The position numbers and the translations under genes are program-made. The notes under the pieces were generated by a model. It had not been told where the DNA came from. It saw only the letters and a program-made list of their open reading frames with translations, and did no database searches. 64,000 bases of DNA from positions 16,623,303 to 16,687,302 of the forward strand of contig NC_049984.1 in assembly GCF_000003815.2 (NCBI RefSeq), in the 5' to 3' direction. The DNA comes from Branchiostoma floridae (Eukaryota > Chordata > Leptocardii > Amphioxiformes > Branchiostomatidae). Positions 37,301-49,776 of the stretch are shown one piece after another. The first letter of the stretch is position 1, and every line of letters starts with the position of its first letter.

Positions 37301-40300
37301 GACCATGCAGACAGTCTTCGTGGCCTTTTGTAACCCTTCCCTTACCCCAGGTACATCTCTGCCTGCTTCCCAATTTATTTGCATAATAAGGCCATGATAA
37401 CCACACACACAACTCAAAATGAAATAGGGCCTGGAAAAAAATTAGAGTAACCATTAATCGTAAGGGATGAACTTGAAGTTCATAGTTTGATGTCATCCTT
37501 TTAATCACTAACATTAGGCTATGAAAACCTTTTCCATTGCAACTGCATGGTCATATACTCACTGCTGGTAGCAGCCTTTCTGATACTCCATTGAAAGTTA
37601 TTAATTAATAACACTGAGAGGGGCATGTAAGGTGATGTCTATCTCAATCCTACCCTGGCTCATGGAAATACCTACTGATTATGTCTAGTATCTGTTCAAG
37701 CCTTATCAAAGGTAAATTGGCTTTATTTCTGGTGTGGAAATATGACTATAACTTAAGATGTATAATGACAAAGATACGTTGACTTGGGAACCCAGAAAAA
37801 AGCCCACATGTCTAGACTCAGACAAGGTTCAATCGACATCACATGTAGTCATAGCTTATTATTAGAACATTGAAAAAACATTACACAATGGGTTTCCTTA
37901 TAAAGCTGTAATTATAGTATCAATATGGCTGTTCTTCATGAATTTTGAATTATGATTTTCTTCATTATTATTATATCTAATATGATTGTCAAGAAATCTG
38001 TCAGCCTTTGTTTGACTTTTGATAATGTAAACAAATTTGAAGCAGCATAACTTTTTACCTGGGGCCTTGCAGAGCATTTGTTTTCTTTATGCTGTGAGTT
38101 TCAATACCAGTTACAATTCAGAGACATGTCAGAGTTTGGTATGCGGCTTGTGAGTTATACGAGGGGCATTCAATAAGTAATGCCCCTAACCCACTGCCAG
38201 TTGTCTGATCTAGATGAAATTTTGCATGTGTAATGAGTCATATCTCTATTGGTTATGTTACAAAAAACAGCTCTGAACTAATTGTGGTTACTGATTTACT
38301 GGTGTTTGAACTGAGTCAGGTGTGAAATGGACCAGGTGTGAAATTGAGCAAGTTGAGTGTCGCGCAGTGATCTGGTTTTTGTATTTGAAAGGACGCACAC
38401 CAAAAGGGACTTTTGATGAAATGAAAAAAAACTTATGGTGATGATGCCCCATCATATGACCTTGTAAAACGCTGGCATCCTGAATTCAAACAAGGCCGGA
38501 AGTCTGTGGAAACAGCTCCCAGACCTGGTCGTCCCTCTTCTGCCATTGATCAGGCATCTGTTGGAGGACCAACCTGGGATGTCCTACAAGAACGGTGTCC
38601 AGAGCTACATCAAATGATGGGAGAAATGCAAAACTCTGGGTGGTTCCTATGAAGAGAAAGACTAATAACTGTGCCAAGTTTCATTAATCTCCTGCTATGG
38701 AAAATGGGTCAGGGACATTACTTATTGAATGCCCCTCGTAATTACATGTGTAGGGCTTTAGATAATGGACTATACGGTATACCAGTGAATAACTATCACT
38801 ATATAAGGTATGGCAACCAGGTACAAATTTGTATCTCAGTTCTGTATCTTTTTGGATTGTTGGCAAAGTCTCTCTTGATTTCATAGATCTATCCGCAGCT
38901 TGTAACGACATTGTGCTCTGGCCAAAACAAGGTAGTTTCAACAATGTTGAAAACAGACTAATCAGTACTAGTGAATCTCCTTTGGACTGAATTAAACAGT
39001 TACACGTACCTGTGGCAGTTTCAGGAATTATCTAATAACTGAATAACCCTCCACCTGCTGAGATAATCTTTTGGCATCAGGTTTGTATTGATTACAAGTT
39101 CAGATAGTAGCATGAAGGTTGATACAGTTTAACCTGGGCACTTACACTTAATCTAGACACGGTTTTTCCCGATATCGTCGAACCGACAACCTCTCGCCGA
39201 CAGCTTTTTTTCAGCGTCTAGATGGAACTGCAATATCGCCATAAAGATATCGGCAGAATTTCTCTCGAAAGGTCCGGAAAATTCGTACGATAGCTCAGCA
39301 GGGGTCCCCGATAGCTTGGCAGGGGTCCCCGACAGCTTCCGCGCACGTGTAGATGTGTCCCGACTCCGGGAGGGCTCATCAGCATATAACGCGGGCTCAT
39401 TAGGCTATATAGCTGTTTATGACTGCAAGCGCCACGGGTCTCCCGTGGCCAACGTTCCAGATCCCTCCCGATACATCCACAGATATTGGCAAAAACTGTG
39501 TATATATCGTGCCTTATACTGAAGGACTATCTGACAAATGTGACCACTTTTTTTGTTGTCCCCTAGAATCATAAGTTAGATAGTTTTTCCCATTGAAAAG
39601 AATCCTATCTATTGTGGTGACAATCAGTACATAATAAAAATAATATAGGCCAGATTTTACTAGACCCTGAGTTGTCTTCTTGGGTAGTTTTTTATGCCTT
39701 TCAGCCATCAGAATAATCTATAAATGTTGTAATATACAGTCACTGAGGTCTGTATATATACACAGAGCAGGCAATATAAACAATGCCAGTTATCCTATCT
39801 GGTAGTTTGTCTAAGTTCTGGATGTGCGATTTTAATGTATGATGTGTTTACCATAACCCAGTGTACTTAGTTATTCGTTCCTGGGAAGCAAGTTCACTGC
39901 ACATATTTCAACTTGCAGTTCCAGATGATTCAACAGGATGTGCTGAGAATACTGATGAGAATGCATTGAGTGTAGTGTTACATTTGTAAAACACAAGACA
40001 TGTGGAGGTGTAGGAATAGAACTTTCCCAGGGCTCGAAATACCACCTGCATATGCAGGTGCAGTAAAATTGGAGCTGTGCAGGTATTTTTGGTGTCTACC
40101 TGCACCTAACCTGCACTGTTCCATCTACTGGGTTTTATACTTAAATGTCCTATAATGTAGGTGTGTATGGATTGTTATTAGCTGTATTGACTGTTACCAC
40201 CTATAAAGTATAAAAGAAAAAATATCAATGGTTCCTGAACAATTTTAGTATGATCCATGCTTCTTGAATTCAGAGTGGTGCAGGTAAAATTTGTCTGGTG

Positions 40301-43300
40301 GAGGAAATTTTCAATGTTACCTGCACCATTGCAGGTATGCAGAAAAAAGTATTTCGAGCCTTGACTAGGCATGTGGACGTGTAGGAAGAAAACTTTCCAT
40401 ATTGTTGACTGTTTTGTCTTTGGTGTGGGGCTTATACTTATGTTATAGCGTCTTGTGACTTTGTTCCCATGTCGCCAGGATTGTCAATATGGAAAATAGT
40501 GGACTTATTATGACAACAGTTTCTGACAATTTGATGTTGACACATTATGTATGTATGAATATGTTCAAACTTCTTAGACTTGCTTTACAAGTCGTCAAAT
40601 AACCACCGGTTAGATGAAAAGAAAAAGAAAATCTCCTTTCTGTTGTCCTTCTTGTGAGTTACATAATGTAGATTTAATGCCCCCTAAGTAAGAAAGGCAC
40701 ACCCAACTCTTACGTATCATTAGCTGGCCTTGAAAGCTGCCAGAAGGCCTTGTGTGTGTGTGTACATGTACTATATGATGTAGGTTGGGTCTTGTCTAGC
40801 TGGTGCCATGTCAGCAACATTTGGCAGATGTTTCTGCCCTACTTTTTTGTGTTACTGCTTAAGTTAAACGACTGTCTTTGGCACAGATTTACTGGTCACA
40901 AGGTTTTTGGTTATGCTGCAGTGAAAAGATGGACAGATAATTTCTGAATTAATATTTGGATCATGTGCATATACAGGTACATATTTACTGTATATGCATT
41001 TAATAGATGGTCTATATTTTCAGTGTATTTCAGAATTTAAAGTGACCTAATGTTTGCATCCCAGCAGATTGGTAGATACCGGTATTGACAGAATACGTAA
41101 TTAAAGGTTAATAGAAATCCAGGTAATAAGATACGCAAAGTAATAGTAGCCAGTCACTGATGTAAAGACATCAGATGCTGTCTGAAATGTCTGGCAGTTT
41201 CTGAATTATATCCAGTTGCTTTAGTGATAGTCTGTATAACGCAAACTGCACCATTAACTGGCCCCTCCTTGCAGCAGCTGGATGTTGGCAGCCTGCTATA
41301 AGCCCAATCAATCAGACTACTAGATGTAACTGTCACCTTGCATGTTCACAATATAGCTTAACCCTTCAATACTAATGGCCACTTCTACTATTGTGTTTTG
41401 CAGAGGGCACTGGCGGTGAAGGGGAGCCCCTCGGTGAGACACAGTACCCAACATTTGACGATCTATACGACAAAGACGATGAATTCCTTCCCCTACAACC
41501 CCAAGAACAAGAAGAAGACCTCGAAAACCCTGAAGACCTCTCCACCACAGCCACAACAGAAACAAACATCACCATAGCAACAGATGCCAACCAATCAGCA
41601 AACGAAGCAATGCTTGAGACAGAGGGGTCTTCAGAAGGCCTGTCTCAGAACCAACCAAATAAGTGCCTGATGGAAAATGACTCAGAAGTGCCTGATTCTT
41701 CCACATCTACAAGTGGTGTAACCAATAGAAACCAAGCTGCTGCTAGTAGTAATAGTTCCATGGAAACAAAAGACTCCAATAACAATGCAGATGAGGCAAG
41801 GTCGCCTTCAAGGTCATCTGATGAACTAACGATTGACCTCAGCGTGAAGCAGGGTCCGTCCTCGGATGTTACCGGTGGTGCTGGTGACGCTTCCTCCTCT
41901 TCCTCTGCGTCAAGTCGTCCTGGCAGAGGAAATGACGGGACAGCATCCAAGAAGAAAAAGCGGAAAAAAGAAGCCGAAATGGACGAGAATGGTGCATACC
42001 CAGTGAAGGTAAGGAATTTATTTTGAGACCTTGTCTTTTAAGACTAAAAGAAGTGGTTCATTGTTCAACGCATATACACTCTTCAAAGTAACTAGGAGAA
42101 TTCCCTGGTATAATATACAAAATGTAGATGCATATGTAATACTCTAAGATGTTCATGTGCGGTCTTTCCTGATTACAAAACAAAAAATTGTCAAAAGATA
42201 TTTACTATCCAGAGCATAGCTCTTTTAGATTATTATGAACAGCAGATGATAAGCTTTTTTCCATCTTAAATGGATCGAGGTACTAGTACACTGAATTTTT
42301 TTTCTTTGCATTTACTGGGGATTGCATACAAATTTTGTAGAAGCGATAAACAAAAAATCATTCAAGTAGGGTAACTTATAGCATATTTTTTGGGGGGGGA
42401 AGGAGTGAACAGTTTGACTATGCACTTTCTCTTGATACGAATGTAACTATGTCTTGCTCAACTTCTCTTTCCCACTTGCCTCTTTCTGTGAAATTTTCTT
42501 TTTTTCCATTCTCTCTCTCCATCAATCCTTCCTGATCCATCCCTGAAAGGTGTTTCCATCATGTCTCCCTGGTCCAGTCTCTGGGCTATCCAGGTATGTT
42601 TCCATTTATGTTTTGCCCTCCCTCCTTAGGTCCAGGGTCGGAACAGGTTCAACCCAGATAAGATGGAGGCTGGTCCATTCCCCTGCCAGGTATTTTAAAA
42701 ATTAACCAGATCTTTTTTGAGAGAGTGTTGTGTATTATTTGTTTATAATCTATTAGCCTTTTAATCCTGAATCCCACGTCAATTCAAAAGTGTTTTGACT
42801 GTTTTGAGAGTCAGACATCACATGTCCGAACTTGAATTCCGCAGAAGACTGCATAGGACAAGAACTCTATGAGCCAACCTTTTGTATTTGAAGATGGTTT
42901 AGCTCAGTAAATTTTTTCATACATTTACATAAGTTAGCAATCATACATGTCAAATTAATAAATCAACAAGGCATAGATTAATACTGTTGAGTCAAATGTT
43001 TCAGATATCCACTTTCCTTCTTGCCTGAGCATGACATTGGATGCTGTCTGAAACATCTGGCTCTATAGATACAAATGTGGTTTCTCCAGTTGCTTGATAT
43101 ATTTTTACTTCCTGGAAGGAGAGTTCACCTCCAACGGGGGTACTGTTTCTGTTTGTGTGTTCATAACTCAAGATCCTTTTGATGGATTTGTTTGAATTAT
43201 AGCATGTTGGTTCTGATGATACATTACGTGGCAATTTTTCATTATGTAATGCCCAAATTTCTCTATCCCAAGATAGTCTTCAAACTTTTTTGTATCTCCC

Positions 43301-46300
43301 TAAATGTGTGATAGTCACTTGACTGCTTTTTCAAGCTTATCCCAACTACCGTTAGCGAGAAAGTGTGACGGAAGTCGGCTGTGCTGGCAAAATCATACAC
43401 AGCACAGTACATTAGAAGTGGGTCCATATGGGCATACTTGGGTTATTGTCAGAAAGACAAATAAGGTAACTTTGCGAAAAGTCGGGTGCATTTGTATCCC
43501 AAAAAATATCATCTACCTTTAACCTACATACATGCATGTCTAAGTTAAACCTTCATTAAAATACTGTACATTTTCCTTTTTGTTCCATTTTAATGTAGTT
43601 GAAGACTGCAATAACCTAATAAAGTCACCTTGTGTGTAGGTGTGTGGGGAAGTGTTCCAGGCGCCCCACGAGCTCACCATCCACATCCGCCAGCACAACA
43701 TGGAGGACAACTCCGGCTCCCACACCTGCAAACTGTGCGGCAAGACGCTCAGCTCACAGAGCAGTCTGGACAGGCACATGCTGGTCCACTCAGGGGAGAG
43801 GCCCTTCAAGTGCAAGGTGAGGCTTCTTTTGTTTCATACTAAGGTTTGCTCTTGAACAAAGTTGAGGGCTAGATCAGCCTCTATACTAGGCTCCACGGGT
43901 TGCTGGAAATGTACCGTAGTAGTAATTGGTCAGATAGACAGATAGCCAGCCAGATGAGTTAGCTGGCCAAAGAGTAATGTTTGCAAAACTGTAGAAATGT
44001 TTTTCCAACAACCTGATTCTACTACTAGGCTCCATAGATACACAGACCTGTCAAGCTTGGTAGAGGCTAAGGCTAGATCAAATCAGGTGTACGAAATGTA
44101 AAACTGAATGAGGATAAAAATTGTTAAAACTAAGTCAGACAACTTTAGTTCAGGACATGGACATGATAAGGTGCTTAGTGACCGCCTTAATTTACACAAT
44201 TCACAGAAGGTTATACTATACAAATGTATGTGTTGAATATTGTCTGTTTCAAAAGATACAGATACTCAAGAACATCGCTCTAAATGCTGTAAATGATATG
44301 TATTGGAAATTAACCATCAATAATTTTAGCCATGTAGGTGTGTTATGCATTTGAGCATGCATGTGAGTAAAGAAAGATAGTATAGGATATAGATTTAGGC
44401 TGTCTTGTAATGATAAGTATTGTATCAAGTTTTGTACTAATGAAGAATTAATACACAATTTTATCCTTGCTTTACAGGTGTGCAAGATGGCGTTCACCAC
44501 AAATGGCAACATGAACCGCCACATGCGTATTCACGAGAAGGACGGCGAGCTGCCGCCCCCCACCCCAGAGCCCCGCCAGCGCACGCCTTCCAAGCGCCCG
44601 TACTACGACCAGGACGAGGACTGGTCGCCCAGGAAGAAGGTGCCGTCCCTGGGGAGGAAGTCTCTACAGATGGATGGAGAGAAGGAGGGAGAGGATGAGA
44701 AGGAGCCAGAACAGCTGGCCTGCCCCATATGTGCGAAGACTTTCATCTGTCGCTTCGGCCTGCAGTCCCACATGGAGACTCATCCCGACACCTCAGTCAG
44801 GTATGCTCAAGACAAATTTGTCGTTTTTTTTAGTCCCTTCATCACACAATCAACACATCTGGAACAAAGCTTCAACATACATGTATGTCCATATAGTTAA
44901 CACACATGTATCAGTTGCTATCATAAACATATACTAAAGGTTGTCTGTTCTTGAGTATGAGTAGATGGAATGTTGTGCTTGACTTGATAGGTTCTGTCAG
45001 TAGGTCATGAGAAAGTATCACTGAAGTACATGTAAGGCCACACCAGTATACATTCTACTTTGTTGGATTTTAGAAGAGGATCTTGAATTGAAATATCCAT
45101 ATTGAGTTTGATGCAAACCCTTGTACAGTTAGACGTAGAGCAGGTGCATAATAGTCAGACAAAAGGTGGCTAGATTTACACTGAAATTGCCAACTACCAA
45201 GGAAATGAGTTGATGTGGTCTAAGGGATTGCAAAAATCGTATGGCACTAACATTGGTTCCTTTTTTCTTTGTTTGTTCCAGGTGCAACCTGTGCCATTGT
45301 GCCTTCCGCAATCATAGAGGCCTTTCCAAGCACAAAGCGATGGTTCACAAGCCCAAGCTCAAACCATCCTCCTCCTCATCTCGATCCTCCTCCCCATCCC
45401 TCAACGCTAACAAGCAGGCCGTCATGGGCTTCCAGGAGCTGGGCTTCACGGCCTTCTCCAGCCGCAAGTTTCCTCTCATCGTCAAGACGTGGTGCGAAAA
45501 CAATGAACACAAGTGCAACAGTGCTTTACCAAAGTTTGTCTGTCAGGATTGCGGAAAGTCCTTTCCCCTTCCTAAGGCCTTGCTCCTCCACAGGAAAGAA
45601 CACACTGAAAGTGGTATAAAGAAGGAAGCGGTTACCAATGATGAGAATGACAAGTCGGCCTTTCTGAAGTCGCTGAATCTCTGCCCCCAGGGTAGCAGGT
45701 CTCCTCCCAAAGATGAGCACATCCCGTTAGATTTCTTTACGAAGGTGAGAGACTCCGAAGTCGTGTTCCCGGTCCCAACAAACGGGCTGCGACACAACAA
45801 CGTGCCTTTGCCTAAGCTGGTGCCCATCCTTCCTAAGATGGAGCCAGGGGCGGGCGTGGCGTCCCCCATGAACAGGTCGACTCTTGGCACGACGGCGGAC
45901 TTCGCCGACGTCCAGCAGATGCTGAAGGTTGCCGCTGACGCCACCATGCTCACCGCCCAGCCGGATGCCTCTGCCAAGACGAACCTGAAACCCCTCCCTC
46001 CACTGCACCGTATCCCAGTAACCCCTCCCCACGCATCCCCTGTGGTACTCCGTAAGCAGCCCCCGCCCCCTCCCCTGAAGTATATACCAAATGCAGGCAA
46101 CCAAATGAAGGGAACAGTGCCTGCAAAGATAAGACCCATCCTGCCAAAGCCTACACAGACCTCACACACTAACAGCAATAATGTGAAAACAATTGACGGG
46201 AATATCGAAGAAAGTCAGCCTCAGTCAGATTCTGACAAGGAAGAGTTACCCGAGGATGTAGCTCACGCTAAGAAGGGAGACGTGTACGTGTGTGAATATT

Positions 46301-49300
46301 GCAGCGAGAAATTTCCCCTTGCCCGTGCCTACAAGAGCCATGTCAGGACCCACCTTGGTCTGGCTCCATATCAATGCAGGCAGTGCAACTACGCAAGCCC
46401 AGACAAAAGTACCTTGGTTCGACACCTGCGTACCCACAACGGTGAACGCCCGTTCCAGTGCCTTCTGTGCCAGTATGCCTTCACGACCAAAGCCAACTGC
46501 GAGCGTCACGTCCGGAAGAAGCACAATCGGTTCTCAAAGGAGGACATAGAAGAGGTCATCACCTACAACCAGTTTGTAAAGGACCCTCCAATCGGTGCTG
46601 AGACGTTCGGCTCTCCTGACACCGTCTGTAAGTACTGCGGCAAGGATTTCCGTTTCTTCCGCGCCCTGCAACACCACCTGCGCTCGCACAGCAGCTGCCG
46701 TAAGAAGCCATACCAGTGCCGCTTGTGTGAGAACGGCTTCTCCACCAAAAACAACTGCATCCGCCACATCCTCAAACGCCACGAGAACGTTGACCAGAAG
46801 AAGATAGACACCTATGTCAAGTTCCAGATGCGGATGAAGACAGAAACGGATGATGGCGAACAGATATATGATCATGAAAGTGTAGAACCCCAGTCTATAG
46901 CACTTAGTATAAAGCAAGAACCTTTGGATTATGAGCTGGAGAGTGCTGAAGGCCTTTCTGATCAACCGTTGGACTTCAGCATGAAAAGTGGAAGGAGTAC
47001 AGACAGTAGCCACCTGGCTTCCCCTGTTGCCCTAGTCATCGATGCTGGAGACTTTGAACAACCTTTAGACTTGAGCTTCAAATCTACTGACGACTCCAGG
47101 AGTGAGTCAAGCATCTCGCAGTCTGCAAGTGAAAGTGCACCAACAAATACAAGGAAGTACCGCTTCAAGGCGGAATACCACAAGTACTACAGCAACGACT
47201 GCGATCAGTTGGTGTGCCCCATGTGCCCAATGAAGTTTAGCCGGGGTGGGAGGTTGGAAGAACACATCCGGTCTCACACCAAGGAGCGACCGTTCCAGTG
47301 TCCACAATGTCCGTCTGCCTTCACCATCAAGTCCAACCTGGATCGCCACATGAAGAACCACGGTGTATCTCATCCTTCACGGGGACGAGGGGGAAACATG
47401 AGAGGGGCGAGTGCCAGAGGTGGAAAAGTGACAGCAACAAGCCAAAGCGAAGCTGTAGGTAGAGGTAGCAGTGGACGAGGTAGAGGAGGAAAGGGTAGAG
47501 GAGGAAGAGGTAGAGGCAAGAAGACCTCTGTTGTGTCTACCATTTTGACTAGGGCCCGTCGATTCATCCCTATTGCTCCCAAACCTATAAGTGTGACGTT
47601 GACTGTTGGTAATCCTACAGATGAGCCAGCCGAGGAGAAGCCTTCACTTAACCACAGTATGGCTTCAGACTCCAGCGGGGAATTCGCAAGTGTGCAGAAT
47701 ATGCTTGCTGCTACCAACCCTGACAACTTCCAGACATTCCTTCACTCCCCCTCCCCAGCTTTAGACTGTGACGGAGATGTTCAGAACGATGTGGGAAACG
47801 ATGATGCGGAGGAGGTGGAGGTCAGCGCAGGTGAGCAGGATGTTTCCAGCGACGAGATCCAGGGGGTGAAGAAGAGTTCGTATTCCTCTTCCCCCAACCG
47901 TGTCTGCTGCCCCCACTGCCCGCGTACATTCCCCTGGGAGAGCTCGCTCCGCAGGCATCTGCTGACGCACACTGGACAGAAGCCGTACAAGTGCCCCAAG
48001 TGTCCGATGAAGTTCTCCACTAAGTCCAACCGCGAGCGCCACCTCCAGCGTAAGCACAGCGGCAAGGAGAAGGTGGCCCCAAAATCGGAAGGTTCCCACC
48101 AATGTCGCCTTTGCGAGAACGTCTTCACTACCAAGTCCAACCTGCATCGCCACTATGTTGCTAAACACCCAGACACCGACTTGTCAACATTTCCCTGGGA
48201 TAAGGCAGAATCAGAGCAAGATGAGTCGGAAGAGTCTGCTGCTGAACAACCACCAGAAGTGCCCCCTAAGGACTCCATGGAATCATCCCTTGACAGCAGC
48301 CTTTGTCTGAAGGAAGGAGACGGACTCCTGGCTTTCCACCAAAAGTTGTCTGCCAGCACTTCAGAGGCTCTCGCCAAGGCTGCCGAGATCTGCGACCAAA
48401 TCAGCTGTGATATCCCAGAGGAAGGGAAGCTTGTCATTGACAAAAAAGAAGATGAGCCACCAAAGGTGGCAAAGAAGAGAAAAAGAGATGAAACAGAGTC
48501 AGCAGCAGCATCTACAAGTAACGAAAAGACATCTCCCAAACAGGGAAAGAAGCCTGGCAAGGAAAGCAAGCAAGATGAAGAAGCGCAGTCAGCAAAGAAG
48601 GTGAAGAGGACGGAGGTGAAGTGCAAGGTGTGTGGTAAGGAGTTCCAGTTCATGATGACGCTGACACGCCACATGCGGGTGCACAACCTGGACCATCCCT
48701 TCCACTGCTCCATCTGTGATGCCGCCTTCACCACCAAGTTCAACTGCCAGAGGCACATCGGTCGTGTGCACAACATCGAACACGAGAACACGGAGGCGAT
48801 GGTGGTGGAGAGACAAGAAGAGGCTGTGCTCGACGCAGAATCAGAAACTGACCTTGACCCTGACTCTCAACATGCTTTGGCAAACTTGGTAGAAGATAGC
48901 GATGAGTCCTTTCAAGCTGATGCTCCACAAAAGACAAAAAGCGGCTCAAAAAGGTGGAAACAGAGTACCTCGCCTGTTGAAATCGATTCCCTCAGTGCCA
49001 AGTTTGAAAGTGACGAAGTCACATCAAATGATGGCAGCGTGGATCTGTCAAACAATCCCACAAACAAGAGGAAGCAGCAGTGCAAGATTTGTGAGAAGCG
49101 GTTCTGGTCGGCGCAAGACCTGAGGCGGCACATGCGTTCTCACACCGGAGAGCGGCCCTTCAAATGTTCTGGTTGTGACCGCACCTTCTCGTTGAAGCAC
49201 AGCCTGGTGCGCCATCAGCGAGCCTGCTCCGGGCTAACAGAAAACACCCGCAGTCCCAGCAGAGAGCGCACTGCCTTGGATGCTATGGAGTCTGCCATAA

Positions 49301-49776
49301 CAGAGTTCTTCTCGCCTACTGATGACGGACTGGGTGATTTTGGCCACGACAGCTACAGCGACCACAGCGCCAGCAACTCCTTTTCCGTACAAGACTTCTC
49401 TCTGAAGTCCACCAGTGAGCCAATCACCATTGACGGTTTGGAACTCGACCCGTCAATCATGATCGTACAACCAGAAGATCCGCCCAATGACACCTTTGAC
49501 CTTGGGGAGATGGACGAAGGTCGTCTGGAGGACAGGAGGCACCCGTGGGACACAGACTCCGATAACGGCTTGGACAACGCCCACAACGTGTACCTGGTCA
49601 CGCCAAGGGACAGTAAGGACATCCTCGGGTCAGCAGCGCCCGACAGCGATACGCTGCCCAGCTCGACGTTAGGCTCTGACATCATTCAGAACCTCCTGGG
49701 GATCCAGGACTCATCTGTGATCGACCAGATGCTGGACTCTGCCGACTCTGCTGCTAGACTCCTGGGGGTGGAGTAG
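24637..49776 (+). CDS. RREB1: RREB1 orthologue (ras-responsive element binding protein 1)
   Basis: Nuclear C2H2 zinc-finger transcription factor acting downstream of Ras/MAPK signalling. Exons are 24637-24676, 41404-42008, 42630-42689, 43640-43816, 44478-44800 and 45282-49776; the joined frame is 5700 nt (1899 residues). Every join is in phase, and the exon 3/4 join completes finger 1 (FPCQ|VCGEVF). RREB1 identity comes from MHIRQH-like finger 1 (TIHIRQH), [33 protein letters not shown] and the RREB1-specific [10 protein letters not shown] block. I count 20 fingers between residues 234 and about 1717; the last ends H..C instead of H..H. CtBP-type motifs QPLDFS and QPLDLS lie near residues 964 and 996, and a Gly-Arg-rich linker at about 1103-1149. 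Exon 2 is acidic and Ser-rich with a basic KKKKRKK stretch. Exon 1 (13 codons, MSRRKQALP) is the least certain; it rests on phase match and motif across a 16.7-kb intron. Confidence 0.92.
24677..31053. other. RREB1 intron 1, left part
   Basis: AT-rich intronic sequence after the CpG-rich start. Short frames at 25.3-26.7, 27.6-28.0 and 28.4-29.0 kb show no family resemblance and no consistent splice signals. A single transposon end (CAGTCTGGCATCCAGGCTAG) lies at about 29690-29711. Patches with GTTGCTAGGCAGCC (about 26790) and CCCCCTGGG words (27600 and 27785) could be conserved noncoding DNA, which only comparison could show. Confidence 0.45.
31054..31370. repeat. Tandem duplication, about 167-bp period, two units
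   Basis: Units start at TACATTTTAGGTTG (31054 and 31221). Both continue with GTCCCT, CATCCCAAAA and TCTGAATTT words in the same order, at an estimated 70-75% identity. It lies within RREB1 intron 1. No coding potential. Confidence 0.65.
33440..33600. promoter_or_regulatory. Intronic patch with an RFX X-box-like site
   Basis: GGTTACCAGGCAACC (about 33546-33560) matches the palindromic RFX X-box consensus (GTTNCC..GGNAAC). A second half-site, TATGGTAAC, occurs about 65 bp earlier, and the surrounding 150 bp is GC-richer than the rest of intron 1. This is motif evidence only, and enhancer function is inferred. Confidence 0.35.
38160..38738 (+). mobile_element. Deleted mariner-type transposon in RREB1 intron 1
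   Basis: Terminal inverted repeats CGAGGGGCATTCAATAAGTA and TACTTATTGAATGCCCCTCG are flanked by TA on both sides (38158-38159 and 38739-38740). Inside, 38340-38560 encodes the N-terminal half of a mariner transposase: [14 protein letters not shown], then [17 protein letters not shown] and [10 protein letters not shown], i.e. the paired helix-turn-helix region. A single-base shift in an A8 run near 38425 splits the frame, and the whole catalytic DDD region is missing. It cannot encode active transposase but keeps both ends. Confidence 0.88.
39157..39511. mobile_element. GC-rich inverted-end element in RREB1 intron 1
   Basis: The ends ACACGGTTTTTCCCGATATC and GATATTGGCAAAAACTGTGT are near-inverted copies, and the interior is much GC-richer than the flanking intron. 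Inside, a roughly 22-bp unit (GATAGCT..CAGGGGTCCCC) repeats two to three times at 39290-39340, and CCACGGG..CCCGTGG forms a small palindrome near 39431. The family is unknown. Confidence 0.5.
40029..40363. mobile_element. hAT-like MITE with CAGGGCTCGAAATA ends
   Basis: The left end CAGGGCTCGAAATACC and the right end TATTTCGAGCCTTG are inverted, with inner GCAGGT words also pairing. CAGGG-type ends are common among hAT elements, but no clean 8-bp target duplication was seen. Instead, about 30-bp similar sequences containing GTGGAGGTGTAGGAA and GTGGACGTGTAGGAA flank it (39998-40028 and 40369-40400). Confidence 0.55.
42009..45281 (+). other. RREB1 introns 2-5
   Basis: Four introns (42009-42629, 42690-43639, 43817-44477, 44801-45281), all GT-AG. 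Acceptors include CTCCTTAG, TGTGTGTAG, GCTTTACAG and TTTGTTCCAG. The segment near 43030 (GATGCTGTCTGAAACATCTGGC) resembles one in intron 1 at 41170, so a dispersed repeat is likely. Nothing else was recognised. Confidence 0.6.

Noticed and set aside
45543-48791. Many minus-strand frames up to 212 codons opposite the RREB1 main exon
   Set aside because: They are shadows of the zinc-finger coding strand and have no independent motifs.
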